Part shown: piece by piece, positions 19,945-28,756 of the stretch | Numbering within the stretch: position 1 is the first letter of the stretch | Layout of the letters: each line of letters opens with the position of its first letter | Assembly (NCBI GenBank): GCA_016722525.1 | Contig: JADKJB010000001.1 | Span: 656,206-720,205 of the forward strand | From: Bacteroidota bacterium | GTDB lineage: Bacteria > Bacteroidota > Bacteroidia > AKYH767-A > OLB10 | DNA: 64,000 nucleotides | Direction: 5' to 3' | Program-made: the position numbers and the translations under genes | Notes under the pieces: generated by a model | Databases searched by the model: none | Seen by the model: the letters and a program-made list of their open reading frames with translations, nothing else | Told to the model about the DNA's origin: nothing

Positions 19945-21840
19945 TCAATCTTTGATACGTAACCGGAAATCGGTAAATATCATAGATAAATGCGGACTGT
20001 AGCAGGGGTCATGATCAATATATTTCTGCCACCGGTTCTTGAAAAAGGCTACATCATTTAAATGCTGCTGATAGGATTTTTTAGTTTTATGTGGATGCCC
20101 TCTTGAAATGGATTCATAATGATACAATACAACATGGGGTAAATAAATATTGTTGTAACCACGATCCTTTAATTTCAGACAAAAATCAACATCATTGAAT
20201 TCCACTGCAAGCTGTTCTTCAAAACCACCTACTTCTTCGAATGCTTCTTTTCTCACCATTACACACGCCGCAGTGACTGCCGAATAGTTGTTGATGCATT
20301 TCAGAAAATAGAAATAACCCGGAGCGTCTTTTTCATAACCTACGAAAGTATGTCCTGCAATTCCTCCCAACCCGATTACTACACCTGCATGTTGAATGGT
20401 GTTGTTGGGGTATAATAATTTTGCACCTACTACCCCTGTGGTTTTGAACTGACACTGTTCAACCATAGCACTGATCCAATCGGAGTGAGTAACTTCTGTG
20501 TCGTTGTTAAGAAGTATTAAATATTTTCCGGTAGCTGCAGATGCACCGAGATTCATTAATCTTGAAAAATTAAAACCTCCTGTATCACGAATGCATTTAA
20601 ATCGGTGCGGCTCTTTTTGTTCATAGGATTTCACAAATTCAAAAAACAGGGGATCATCACTGTTGTTATCAATAAGAATTACTTCAAAATCCGGATAATC
20701 TGTTAATTTAAAAATGGAATTGAGTACTACTTCACACAAATCCTGTTTATTTTTTGTCGGAACAATAATGCTTACTTTGCCTGGATGGATAATGTTATAC
20801 CTGATAGAATAAAAGCCCGGCAGGTTATCAATTAAGGTTACTGTTCCTGAAATATTTCGCCTCTTTAAAGCCTCTTCTAGCGCACGTACCCCTGAAAGAA
20901 ATGCATAGGGTTTCGCCACCTCATTAACCGCTGTCGATTCAGCATGCATTCTCCAGTGATAAAGTACCATTGGAATATGATGAATATTTTTTGTATGCTC
21001 AGTCACACGGAGCAAGAGATCGTAATCCTGACTTCCTTCAAAGCCTTCACGAAAGCCACCAATTGTATCAATATAAGTTTTCCGAATGACTACTAAATGC
21101 CCCAGATAATTTCTTGATAAAAAATTATCAGGACACCAATCAGGTTTGAAATGAGGATCAATATGTTTTCCGGATTCATCAATCTTATCCTCATCAGAAT
21201 AAATTAAATCAAGGTGCCTGTTTTCATTCAATGCTTTAGCTACATGAAACAATGCATCGGGCGACAAACAATCATCATGGTCAAGTAAAGCAATAAATTC
21301 TCCTGTAGCCAGTTCAAGTGCTGAATTCGAACTCGCAGAAATATGGCCGTTTTCATGACGGTAAACGGCTTTTATACGTGAATCGGAATTTACATAATTT
21401 TTAATTACATTTTTTACCATTTCATCCGGAGAATGATCATCAGAGATGCATAATTCCCAGTTTTGATAAACCTGTTCCAATACAGATTCAATTGCTGCAT
21501 TCAGGAAACCAATATTGGTATTATAAACAGGAAGTAGTATGCTTATTTTAGGTTTGTGATTAAATTCACCTATTTCCTTTCTGTATATATTTAATTTTGC
21601 CTCATCAGGAAAATTGGCTTTCATCCATAAATCATAACCCTCGGTCCTCACGTGTTGTATTCCGAATATTTTCCTGAAAATATACCGGATTACTTTCCAG
21701 ATAAATGTCCATATCCTTTTTTGACCCTTGTAGGAAGTAACAAATATCATGAAGCGGTAAAAACTCCAGCTATCATTGGCCCACATGTGACTCGATGATT
21801 TAATTACATGATCATACTTTTCTTTTAATTCCTTAATCAT
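19945..21840 (-). CDS. Glycosyltransferase family 2 with two tandem GT2 domains
   Basis: A 631-residue protein with two GT-A/GT2 domains. Domain 1 (about 90-330) opens KISILLPVYNT and has LLDHDDCLSPDA with the metal-binding acidic motif. Domain 2 (about 365-600) opens KVSIIVPTKNK and has LLNNDTEV, then AACVMVRKEAFEEVGGF and EFNDVDFCLKLKDRG. Two active sites on one chain often add alternating sugars or build a linker. The N-terminal 80 residues are basic and may hold it near the membrane. It is last in the minus-strand polysaccharide cluster and overlaps the preceding GT2 gene by four bases. Confidence 0.92.
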   Translation of the reverse strand: MIKELKEKYDHVIKSSSHMWANDSWSFYRFMIFVTSYKGQKRIWTFIWKVIRYIFRKIFGIQHVRTEGYDLWMKANFPDEAKLNIYRKEIGEFNHKPKISILLPVYNTNIGFLNAAIESVLEQVYQNWELCISDDHSPDEMVKNVIKNYVNSDSRIKAVYRHENGHISASSNSALELATGEFIALLDHDDCLSPDALFHVAKALNENRHLDLIYSDEDKIDESGKHIDPHFKPDWCPDNFLSRNYLGHLVVIRKTYIDTIGGFREGFEGSQDYDLLLRVTEHTKNIHHIPMVLYHWRMHAESTAVNEVAKPYAFLSGVRALEEALKRRNISGTVTLIDNLPGFYSIRYNIIHPGKVSIIVPTKNKQDLCEVVLNSIFKLTDYPDFEVILIDNNSDDPLFFEFVKSYEQKEPHRFKCIRDTGGFNFSRLMNLGASAATGKYLILLNNDTEVTHSDWISAMVEQCQFKTTGVVGAKLLYPNNTIQHAGVVIGLGGIAGHTFVGYEKDAPGYFYFLKCINNYSAVTAACVMVRKEAFEEVGGFEEQLAVEFNDVDFCLKLKDRGYNNIYLPHVVLYHYESISRGHPHKTKKSYQQHLNDVAFFKNRWQKYIDHDPCYSPHLSMIFTDFRLRIKD

Positions 21841-22859
21841 GAATTGCCTGATTTAAGTCGTTTGAAAATTTTTTTGGAAAGTGCTTTTGTCAGAAATGTA
21901 CCTGATACCTTTGCCGAATAATAATCCGGATTGTTCAGTAATTTTTCATTTTCTTCCAGTAAATCGGTTCTTATTTTTAGTAATCTGGGAATTTCATTTC
22001 TTAAGATCTCTTCAGTTTCATTCTGATATCCTTTGTTGAACAGGATAATAGCCCAGTTTAAGCGTTGATCAGCGATGAGTTCCCTGACTTCACCGTTGAG
22101 ATTGTTGCATAAAGTTGTCAAAACAGAAAGCCATTTCAATTGATTTGATTCCTCACTGTTTGTTGACCAGATGCCTCCACCATGAATTCGGTACACCGCC
22201 ATGATCCTGTCCATACAATATAATTTTCCGTTCAGTGCATTTAAAACATGCAGGGCATAATCGCCAGCTAGAATTTCATCAAACCATATTGGCAACACCA
22301 AGTGATTTCTAAACATAACAGTTGGGGTGTGTATGTAATTACCGCCGGCTAGTTCAGCAATGGTGGATGTTTGGGAAGGAACTTTAGTGATGTAGTCATC
22401 AATGAGTTCATTATTCTTTAGAATCTTGACCTTATGGAAGCATACGGAGTATTCAGCATTGCTTTCGAGGAAGTCAAATTGATATTGCAATTTGTTTTCA
22501 TCAATCCAGAAATCATCCCCTTCACAAATAGCTATATAGTTTCCTTTTGCTGATTTAAGATTTTCTTTGAAATTAAACCGTCCTGTTTCTTTTCCGTTTA
22601 TTTTGATAACATCTTTCCTGCTTCTTAAAAACAATCGAATAAGATCAGGGTATTTTTCCGCATATTGAACGCAAATTTCTCGTGTGCCATCTGTGGATTC
22701 ATCTTCACCCAGAATTATTTCAAATGGGAAATTTGTTTTTTGAGAAATAATACTGTCGAGGCATTGTTTAATAAAAGCAGCATGCTGATATGTCTGGATG
22801 CAAACCGATACCAAAGGTCTATTCCCCTCACGATTATCTTTTGTTCCCTGATTTATCAC
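21837..22859 (-). CDS. Glycosyltransferase family 2
   Basis: A 340-residue cytoplasmic protein. Residues 16-125 form a GT2 core: LVSVCIQTYQHAAFIKQCLD, LGEDESTDGTREI with the nucleotide-binding acidic motif, and AICEGDDFWIDENKLQ, where the DD pair would bind metal. The variant with ICEGDDFW is common in capsule and O-antigen clusters. The C-terminal half is helical. The ATGA overlap with the tandem GT2 gene shows cotranslation. Donor and acceptor sugars cannot be told from sequence alone. Confidence 0.9.
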   Translation of the reverse strand: MINQGTKDNREGNRPLVSVCIQTYQHAAFIKQCLDSIISQKTNFPFEIILGEDESTDGTREICVQYAEKYPDLIRLFLRSRKDVIKINGKETGRFNFKENLKSAKGNYIAICEGDDFWIDENKLQYQFDFLESNAEYSVCFHKVKILKNNELIDDYITKVPSQTSTIAELAGGNYIHTPTVMFRNHLVLPIWFDEILAGDYALHVLNALNGKLYCMDRIMAVYRIHGGGIWSTNSEESNQLKWLSVLTTLCNNLNGEVRELIADQRLNWAIILFNKGYQNETEEILRNEIPRLLKIRTDLLEENEKLLNNPDYYSAKVSGTFLTKALSKKIFKRLKSGNS

Positions 22860-22914
22860 TGTCTGTCGGAGTTAGTCAATTATTGTTTTTTCTAAAAATC
22901 TGTTTCCGGATTAC

Positions 22915-23469
22915 TCAGGATTTTCTGTAAAATTTAGCCGGATTTCCATACCACACTTCATTATCAGGGACATCATTCCTGACTTGAGAGCAGGCACCTA
23001 TTTCTGAATTTTCACCAATAGTAACGCTCGGCATGATCGTTACATTTGCTCCAAACTTAGAACCTCTTTTGAGCTTTCCGGTTTTCTTCTCTTCGTTTTT
23101 AGCAAGAACAGGTGTATCGGTTACTACAAAAGCGTATTTCATTAATACATCATCTTCTACAATGGTATTTGCGGAGAGAGTGCAACGGCTTCCCATGGAT
23201 ACGTTGTTGCCCAGTATGCAATTGTCGCGGATTTCGCAGTAGGAAGTAAAGCTGCAATTTTTTCCAATCATGCAGCGAACACCAATTTTTGTATAGGTAC
23301 CTATTTTAGTTTTCGAACCAATTGAGCTGCCCTTTTGGATCATGGAATAATTTCCAATTACAACATCATCTTCAATAATAACATCATCCTCAATATGACA
23401 AAAATTGCCAATGATAACATTGTTTCCAATTTTTGCCTTCTCCGAAATATAACTTAAGTTCTTATTCAT
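22915..23469 (-). CDS. Left-handed beta-helix acyltransferase (WbbJ/WlbB-like)
   Basis: A 184-residue protein made almost wholly of hexapeptide repeats, e.g. VIIGNFCHIEDDVIIEDDVV, which form a trimeric left-handed beta-helix. A loop of charged residues (LAKNEEKKTGKLKRG) interrupts the helix and the end is EVWYGNPAKFYRKS, typical of acetyl-CoA-dependent N-acetyltransferases acting on amino-sugar nucleotides. The ORF could extend to 23505, but MNKNLSYISEKAKIG at 23469 is the natural start and leaves four bases after the repaired stop of the upstream gene. With the DegT aminotransferase nearby, it likely acylates the amino sugar that enzyme makes. Confidence 0.82.
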   Translation of the reverse strand: MNKNLSYISEKAKIGNNVIIGNFCHIEDDVIIEDDVVIGNYSMIQKGSSIGSKTKIGTYTKIGVRCMIGKNCSFTSYCEIRDNCILGNNVSMGSRCTLSANTIVEDDVLMKYAFVVTDTPVLAKNEEKKTGKLKRGSKFGANVTIMPSVTIGENSEIGACSQVRNDVPDNEVWYGNPAKFYRKS

Positions 23470-23473
23470 GGTA

Positions 23474-24429
23474 TTATTTTTTAGAACGAAAGGGCCTGGG
23501 TGCACCTTTAGGTTTGGATTCGAAATTATTTCTTTTTATTATGGTTGCAGGCACACCCGCAACGGTACAATAATTTTCCTCAATAGATTTATGCACTACA
23601 GCTCCGGCACCTACTATACATCCCTCACCGATTTTCACATTGGATGAAACAACGCATCCGCTTCCCAGGAAATACGATCACCTAAAATAGCATTTCCTGC
23701 TATACTTACATTATTTGCGAAATGTACATGTTGTCCAACTACGCATCCATGCCCAATTTTGGTGCCGTGCGCCATTACTGTCCCTTTGCCAATAATAGTA
23801 TTTTCCGACAACGATCCTCTTACTATTGCAATACCGGTTCCGAGGATACAGTCCTCTTCAATAATTACTCCTCCGGTTTGAGGTTGCATGACACGTTCAC
23901 CATCTTCATCCCAAATCCAGGCCATACCTCTTGCACCAATTACGGAATGTGATTCAATGATCGTGTTTTTTCGTATTTCTGTTTTTTCGTTTACTGTGAT
24001 GTGCCCTAACAACGCTACATTTTCACCGAGAGTGCAATTTTGTATGATGCAAAAGGGTCCAATATATACCGATGAAGCAATCTTTGCCTCCGGGTGAATG
24101 ATAGCAGTTGGATGAATGAAAGGCTCAATCGGAATTTCCTGACTCAAGGCTAACCGGTAGTGCATCAGCTGCGGATTTTGTACTTGTATCATGATGTTTT
24201 CCGATGATGAGGATCCTTCATAATCAGTCAGTATAATACTTCCGGTAATTGCACTTGCCTGAGAAATCGTTTCTGCTGTGAGGAAATAAATGCCAAATGG
24301 AATTTTGTTTCTGATACTTGACAAAAAATATTCGGTGGCATCTTCAAAACCATTGTTACCTGAAACAGAAAATTTATAATTTTTCGATTTCAGAAAATCC
24401 GTTATATCTTGAAGCGTAAATCCTTTCAC
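23474..24429 (-). CDS. LpxD-like beta-helix acyltransferase, interrupted by one frameshift
   Basis: Repaired length is 318 residues. An N-terminal alpha/beta domain of about 100 residues precedes hexapeptide coils from PFIHPTAIIHPEAKIA onward; this layout matches LpxD and QdtC/VioB-type sugar acyltransferases. The visible frame ends prematurely after ILGDRISWEADALFHPM. Adding one base to the A3 run at 23670-23672 gives DRIFLGSGCVVSS, further coils, VAGVPATIIKRNN and a stop at 23474. It overlaps the DegT gene by four bases. Because it follows an aminotransferase rather than lipid A genes, an amino-sugar N-acyltransferase is likelier than true LpxD. Confidence 0.75.
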
Positions 24430-25499
24430 AAATTTTGTTTTACAAGGTTTGTTATTCTTTGAATATCAGTTAAACTTAGTTCATGGTAAAGAGGCAGGCA
24501 AAGAATTTGTTCAGCAATTTTATCCGCTATCGGTGTAGATTGAGGCTTCACATAATTTAATGAGGAAAGTGAAGGATAAAAATATCTTCTTGGCATGATG
24601 CCATTTTCATTCAATACCTTCATTACTTTTAGCAAAATTGCTTCGGATTCAAAAATCACCGGGAAATAACTATAATTCCAGCTGGTACCCTCCCGAATTT
24701 TCATAAAACGCAGACCACAGTTGGCTAATAGTTCCTGGTAATTTTCCACAGCTGCTTTTCGCGATGTCATTATTGCATCCAGGTAAGGAAGTACGGATAA
24801 TCCCATGGCACCACTCAGCTCCGACATTTTGGCATTGATTCCCAGCCCCTGAAAAGCCGTAGGACCTTTGTGACCAAAATTATGATGATAAAATAATGTA
24901 TCATGCAAATGAGAATCAGAGGTAAACATGGCTCCACCTTCAGCGGTATGAAAAAGTTTTGTTGCATGAAAACTGCATGTACTCACATCCCCGAAATTAA
25001 AAACAGATTGCCCCTGATACTTAACTCCAAAGCAATGAGCGGCATCGTAAATGACTTTTAGTTGATGCTTTTTTGCAAGATCTTCAATAACATTCACGGC
25101 ACATGGATTTCCAAAAACATGTGTGGCCAGAATTGCAGTCGTTGAAGGTGTAATGGCTTCCTCTATTTTACTTTCATCAATTGTGAGATGATGAGGATCA
25201 ATATCAACAAAAACAGGTTGACAGTTTTCCCATACAATCGTTGATGTTGTGGCAACATAACTGAAAGGAGTGGTAATTATTTCACCACGCAGCCCCAGTG
25301 CTTTAATAGCAATCTGAAGTGGCACTGTTCCATTATTTGTTAATGTCAGGAACGGAACTCCCAATAGTTCTTTTAATTTATTCTCAAGCTCCTTAACCAA
25401 TTCACCCCTGTTGGTGATCCAGTGATTATCCCAGGCCTTTTTCAGAATTGCATTGAATTCATCCGCAGGTGGAAGAAATGTTTTGGTTACGTTGATCAT
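24426..25499 (-). CDS. DegT/DnrJ/EryC1-family PLP aminotransferase for a nucleotide sugar
   Basis: A 357-residue fold-type I PLP enzyme. Landmarks: LTNNGTVPLQIAI (cofactor phosphate site), VIYDAAHCFG with the Asp that contacts the PLP nitrogen, and SFHATKLFHTAEGGA with the Schiff-base Lys near residue 180. It converts a keto sugar nucleotide to an amino sugar. The C-terminal MPRRYFYPSLSSLNYV resembles the VioA/FdtB/QdtB group acting on dTDP-4-keto- or 3-keto-6-deoxyhexoses. It overlaps the LpxD-like acyltransferase, giving an amination-plus-acylation pair. No RmlA/RmlB genes are in the window, so precursor synthesis must be elsewhere. Confidence 0.9.
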   Translation of the reverse strand: MINVTKTFLPPADEFNAILKKAWDNHWITNRGELVKELENKLKELLGVPFLTLTNNGTVPLQIAIKALGLRGEIITTPFSYVATTSTIVWENCQPVFVDIDPHHLTIDESKIEEAITPSTTAILATHVFGNPCAVNVIEDLAKKHQLKVIYDAAHCFGVKYQGQSVFNFGDVSTCSFHATKLFHTAEGGAMFTSDSHLHDTLFYHHNFGHKGPTAFQGLGINAKMSELSGAMGLSVLPYLDAIMTSRKAAVENYQELLANCGLRFMKIREGTSWNYSYFPVIFESEAILLKVMKVLNENGIMPRRYFYPSLSSLNYVKPQSTPIADKIAEQILCLPLYHELSLTDIQRITNLVKQNL

Positions 25500-25556
25500 T
25501 AAAAGTTTATTGGACTATCTTCAATAAGTATATTTTAAATTGGTGTGCAGATAAAG

Positions 25557-26330
25557 CTATGCGACTGGAACTGCTGTTGTTTTTCTTTTCAGATGAGTGG
25601 TGTAGTATTCGCAAACTTCATTCACATCACCTGAAAGCGCAATTTTGCCATCCTCCATGAAAATGGCTCTGGTGCAAGTGTTTTTGATTTCATCCAGATG
25701 ATGAGAAACATAAATGATAGTACTGCCTGATTTTTTAATTTCATTAATTCTCATGGCGCATTTTTGTCGAAAACCTAAATCACCCACTGCCAGCGCTTCA
25801 TCAATAATTAAAATTTCCGGATCGGTAGCAACTGCAATGGAGAATGCCAGTCGTGCCATCATACCCGATGAGTATCTTTTAACCTGCATACCAATTTCAT
25901 CATCGGTTAATTCAGAAAAATCAATTATTGATGCCAATGAATTTTTTAATTCTTTTTTGGATAATCCCATCAGAGTGCCTACAAGCCGGATGTTCTCTAA
26001 TCCGGAAAGTTCCGGCTCCAGCCCGACACCCAAGGCCATCAGTGGTGCAACATTTCCATTTACGGTAAGTGTGCCTCCATCCGGTTTCATAATGCCTGCA
26101 ATAGTTCTCAGCAAAGTGCTTTTACCACATCCATTTCTTCCCATTACACCCAAACACTCTCCTTTGTAAATGGTAAGATCCAGGTTTTTTAGTACATTCT
26201 TTTTTTCAAAAGGACTTTTCACACCCATGGTGATGATAAAATCTTTAATGTTATTGATACCATGCCGCTGAATCAGAAAACTCACCGATAAACCCTTTGC
26301 TTCAATTATTATCTCTCTGTTATTTTGCAT
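25557..26330 (-). CDS. Polysaccharide ABC exporter, ATP-binding subunit (Wzt/KpsT-like)
   Basis: A 257-residue ATPase. Walker A is GRNGCGKST, the signature is VKRYSSGMMARLAFS, Walker B is ILIIDEALAVGD, and the switch His is in VSHH. The signature and the DEALAVGD form are typical of exporters for O-antigen, capsule and teichoic acid. It stops soon after the ATPase core, so it lacks the C-terminal carbohydrate-binding domain found in long Wzt proteins. By family logic, chain export then need not depend on a terminal cap being recognised. It follows the permease after eight bases. Confidence 0.92.
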   Translation of the reverse strand: MQNNREIIIEAKGLSVSFLIQRHGINNIKDFIITMGVKSPFEKKNVLKNLDLTIYKGECLGVMGRNGCGKSTLLRTIAGIMKPDGGTLTVNGNVAPLMALGVGLEPELSGLENIRLVGTLMGLSKKELKNSLASIIDFSELTDDEIGMQVKRYSSGMMARLAFSIAVATDPEILIIDEALAVGDLGFRQKCAMRINEIKKSGSTIIYVSHHLDEIKNTCTRAIFMEDGKIALSGDVNEVCEYYTTHLKRKTTAVPVA

Positions 26331-26338
26331 GGTGATTA

Positions 26339-27109
26339 TCAGTACTGTGAAACGAATCCTCTTTCGAGCTTGTTAAAAATAAACAATCCTGCAAAAAGTG
26401 TGGTGACACCAATTGCTGTGAGTAAAAGAAATGCTGTTAAAGAAGGAGCCTGATTAAAGTATAGTATCTCCCGCAAGGCTCCTATAAAATGATAGAGTGG
26501 ATTTAATTTAATGACCCATAAAAATTTTTCCGGTATCAGACTCGATGTGTAGGCTATTGGTGTGGCGTAAAAAATAGCCGGCATAAAAGAAGACCATGCA
26601 AGTTGCATGTCACGAAAGTATACATTGAATGAAGTCAGAATTAATGAAACTCCGAATGTGAAACAGGTATACAAAATTAATATAGGAAAAAATAAAAGAG
26701 TTTCCCACCCGAGTTTTAATCCAAACAATAACATGAGCCCGATGAATGGAATCATGGAGAGAAACAAACTGACTAAGGATGCAAATTGTGCAGATAACGG
26801 AAAAGCAAGAGTCGGGACATTTATAGATTTTAAAACACCTGAGCTGTGAATAATGGATTCAATCACCTGAATGGTTGTTGTCGAAAAATATATCCAGAAT
26901 ATAAGACCCGTTAAAGCATACAATGGATATCTGTCGATTTCGGAAAATACCTGTCCAAAAACGAACGTGAAAATAACCAGATAAATCATCGGATTCATCA
27001 TACTCCACAAAAATCCGAATATGGAATTTTTATATCTGAGTTTGATAGTCTTCATTCCTAAAGTAACTATCAGACCCAGGAATTTTGAAGGATTTGCAAA
27101 TTGTGTCAT
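26339..27109 (-). CDS. Polysaccharide ABC exporter, permease subunit (Wzm/KpsM-like)
   Basis: A 256-residue ABC-2-type permease with six hydrophobic segments. The N-terminal block RYKNSIFGFLWSMMNPMIYL is diagnostic of Wzm/TagG/KpsM permeases, and NPLYHFIGALREILYF is the usual later loop. It forms the membrane channel that carries the lipid-linked glycan across the inner membrane with the ATPase encoded next. About 95 bp separate it from the initiating sugar transferase gene upstream. Confidence 0.92.
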   Translation of the reverse strand: MTQFANPSKFLGLIVTLGMKTIKLRYKNSIFGFLWSMMNPMIYLVIFTFVFGQVFSEIDRYPLYALTGLIFWIYFSTTTIQVIESIIHSSGVLKSINVPTLAFPLSAQFASLVSLFLSMIPFIGLMLLFGLKLGWETLLFFPILILYTCFTFGVSLILTSFNVYFRDMQLAWSSFMPAIFYATPIAYTSSLIPEKFLWVIKLNPLYHFIGALREILYFNQAPSLTAFLLLTAIGVTTLFAGLFIFNKLERGFVSQY

Positions 27110-27205
27110 AGAAGAAGCTTCAAAATTAAGAAAATTGTGGTGTTATTACCAGTTCTGTTGCTAATAAAAAGTTAAAATACAGGGCTTTAGAAAATTCTTT
27201 AGTCC

Positions 27206-28552
27206 CTAATTAGGTTTTAAAATGCTAACCACCGTGTTGACAATGATTTTCAGATCAAAAAGGAAAGTCCAGTTATTCATATAAAAAAGATCCAGCTTTA
27301 CTCTGTTTTTCTTTTGTTCAAATTCAACTGTTTCTCCACGGTATCCCATCGATTGTGCCAGTCCGGTGATGCCCGGTTTGATTTTATGTCGCGACATAAA
27401 TTTGTCAACTTCTGCTGAAAAATCCTGTGTATGCTTAAGCATGTGAGGGCGGGGCCCAACAACCGACATATCGCCAATAAACACATTGAAAAACTGAGGC
27501 ATTTCATCCAAACTCGAATTCCGGAGAAACTTCCCAATAGGTGTAATCCTCTCATCGTTTTCAGTTGCCTGCAGGGTGTCACTCAGTTCGTTAACATACA
27601 TTGTTCGAAGCTTATAACACCAGAACCATTTATTATCACGACCAGTTCGCCGTTGCTTAAAAAATACCGGCCCTCTGGAATCAATCTTAATCAAAATTGC
27701 CAAAACCGGCATCAGCCAGCTCAGTAAAGAAACTATGATAATTGAGGAGAAGATAATATCAAAAACTCGTTTCACCAGCTGCTTATCCCAATCATCCAGT
27801 GGCGTGGTGTGAACTTTCATCACCGGCACTTCTCCTATTTTTTCCAATTCCAGATCACGGAATGTTACCCACTTAAAATCGGCAATGAGCTTTAAGCGGA
27901 TCAGGTTCTCCTCTGCAAAATTCATCAGTTCAGCCAGCGATTCATAATTTACCGCCGACATAGAATAGAAGATTTCATGAATTCCGTTTTCCAGACAATA
28001 TACTTTAATATCGTTCAAAAAATTTGCATTTTCCGGCAGATTGGTATCTATTACTTTTTTAACCCGATACCCATATTCCGGATGTGATGAGAGATAGGAT
28101 TGGAGCTGGACAGGATTATCATTTTGTGAAACAATTACAATGTTTCGGTAGTTCATCCCCCTTCTGCGGGCAAACTTAATTGCATAATGGAAAAATAATT
28201 TATACAGAAATGAGAGAATGAACAAACTGGTATACATCAACAATAATAACTCCCTCGAATATCTGTGCGATTGCTCGAATACATAGTAAACACAAACCAG
28301 CAACACATGAACCGCAAGTACAAAAAAGGAAGATCTTATTACTTTATAAAAAGTTGAGGTTCTCGAAATATCATAGGGTTTTACCATAGATGTTGCCAGC
28401 ATCCATGCAAAATTGATATAGAATAACATGAAAGTAAAAGGTTCATGAAAAGCACCGAATTTGTAATAAAAAGTCGCAATATAAACACCGTTTACTATCA
28501 GCAAATCGCTGACAATGTTAATCCTCTTTATATATTGTGAATACCTTGTCAA
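27206..28552 (-). CDS. Polyprenyl-phosphate sugar phosphotransferase (WbaP/WcaJ-type initiator)
   Basis: A 448-residue protein. Four or five N-terminal membrane segments (within about 10-125) and a central Rossmann-like domain precede the catalytic core from about 260: KRVFDIIFSS, SRGPVFFKQRRTGRDNKWF, CYKLRTM, SSLDEMPQFFNVFIGDMSVV, GPRPHM and KPGITGLAQ. The family transfers a sugar-1-phosphate to undecaprenyl phosphate to start glycan assembly. The Asp-Glu in SLDEMPQ is the conserved catalytic pair. It is the likely first step of the polymer built by this cluster. Confidence 0.95.
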   Translation of the reverse strand: MTRYSQYIKRINIVSDLLIVNGVYIATFYYKFGAFHEPFTFMLFYINFAWMLATSMVKPYDISRTSTFYKVIRSSFFVLAVHVLLVCVYYVFEQSHRYSRELLLLMYTSLFILSFLYKLFFHYAIKFARRRGMNYRNIVIVSQNDNPVQLQSYLSSHPEYGYRVKKVIDTNLPENANFLNDIKVYCLENGIHEIFYSMSAVNYESLAELMNFAEENLIRLKLIADFKWVTFRDLELEKIGEVPVMKVHTTPLDDWDKQLVKRVFDIIFSSIIIVSLLSWLMPVLAILIKIDSRGPVFFKQRRTGRDNKWFWCYKLRTMYVNELSDTLQATENDERITPIGKFLRNSSLDEMPQFFNVFIGDMSVVGPRPHMLKHTQDFSAEVDKFMSRHKIKPGITGLAQSMGYRGETVEFEQKKNRVKLDLFYMNNWTFLFDLKIIVNTVVSILKPN

Positions 28553-28604
28553 ATTGTTTGATTTGGAGCAATCTGAAAAATCGAAATACTCGTGTTAACA
28601 GGTG

Positions 28605-28612
28605 CAAAACTA
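28605..28612 (-). promoter_or_regulatory. Possible -7 element for the initiator-to-GT2 operon
   Basis: Read on the minus strand this is TAGTTTTG, an exact match to the Bacteroidota -7 consensus TAnnTTTG, 53 bases before the initiator start codon. No TTG lies at the expected spacing, so support is partial. The 204-bp gap here (28553-28756) holds no gene and is the widest within the polysaccharide cluster. Confidence 0.3.
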
Positions 28613-28756
28613 CAAAAACTTGGTGCCCGAATGATCTAAACTATGGCTCTTTTCCACAATTAGTTGTTATTGAACTGTTTGGAAACAACTAAAAGTGAGG
28701 GAATTTTTATGAAACTGAATACTATTTATGTATCTAAAAATTTAACAATCAAATTG

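Noticed and set aside
23474..24429. Lipid A acyltransferase LpxD
   Set aside because: The layout fits LpxD, but it overlaps a DegT sugar aminotransferase and no lipid A genes are near, so a sugar N-acyltransferase is likelier.
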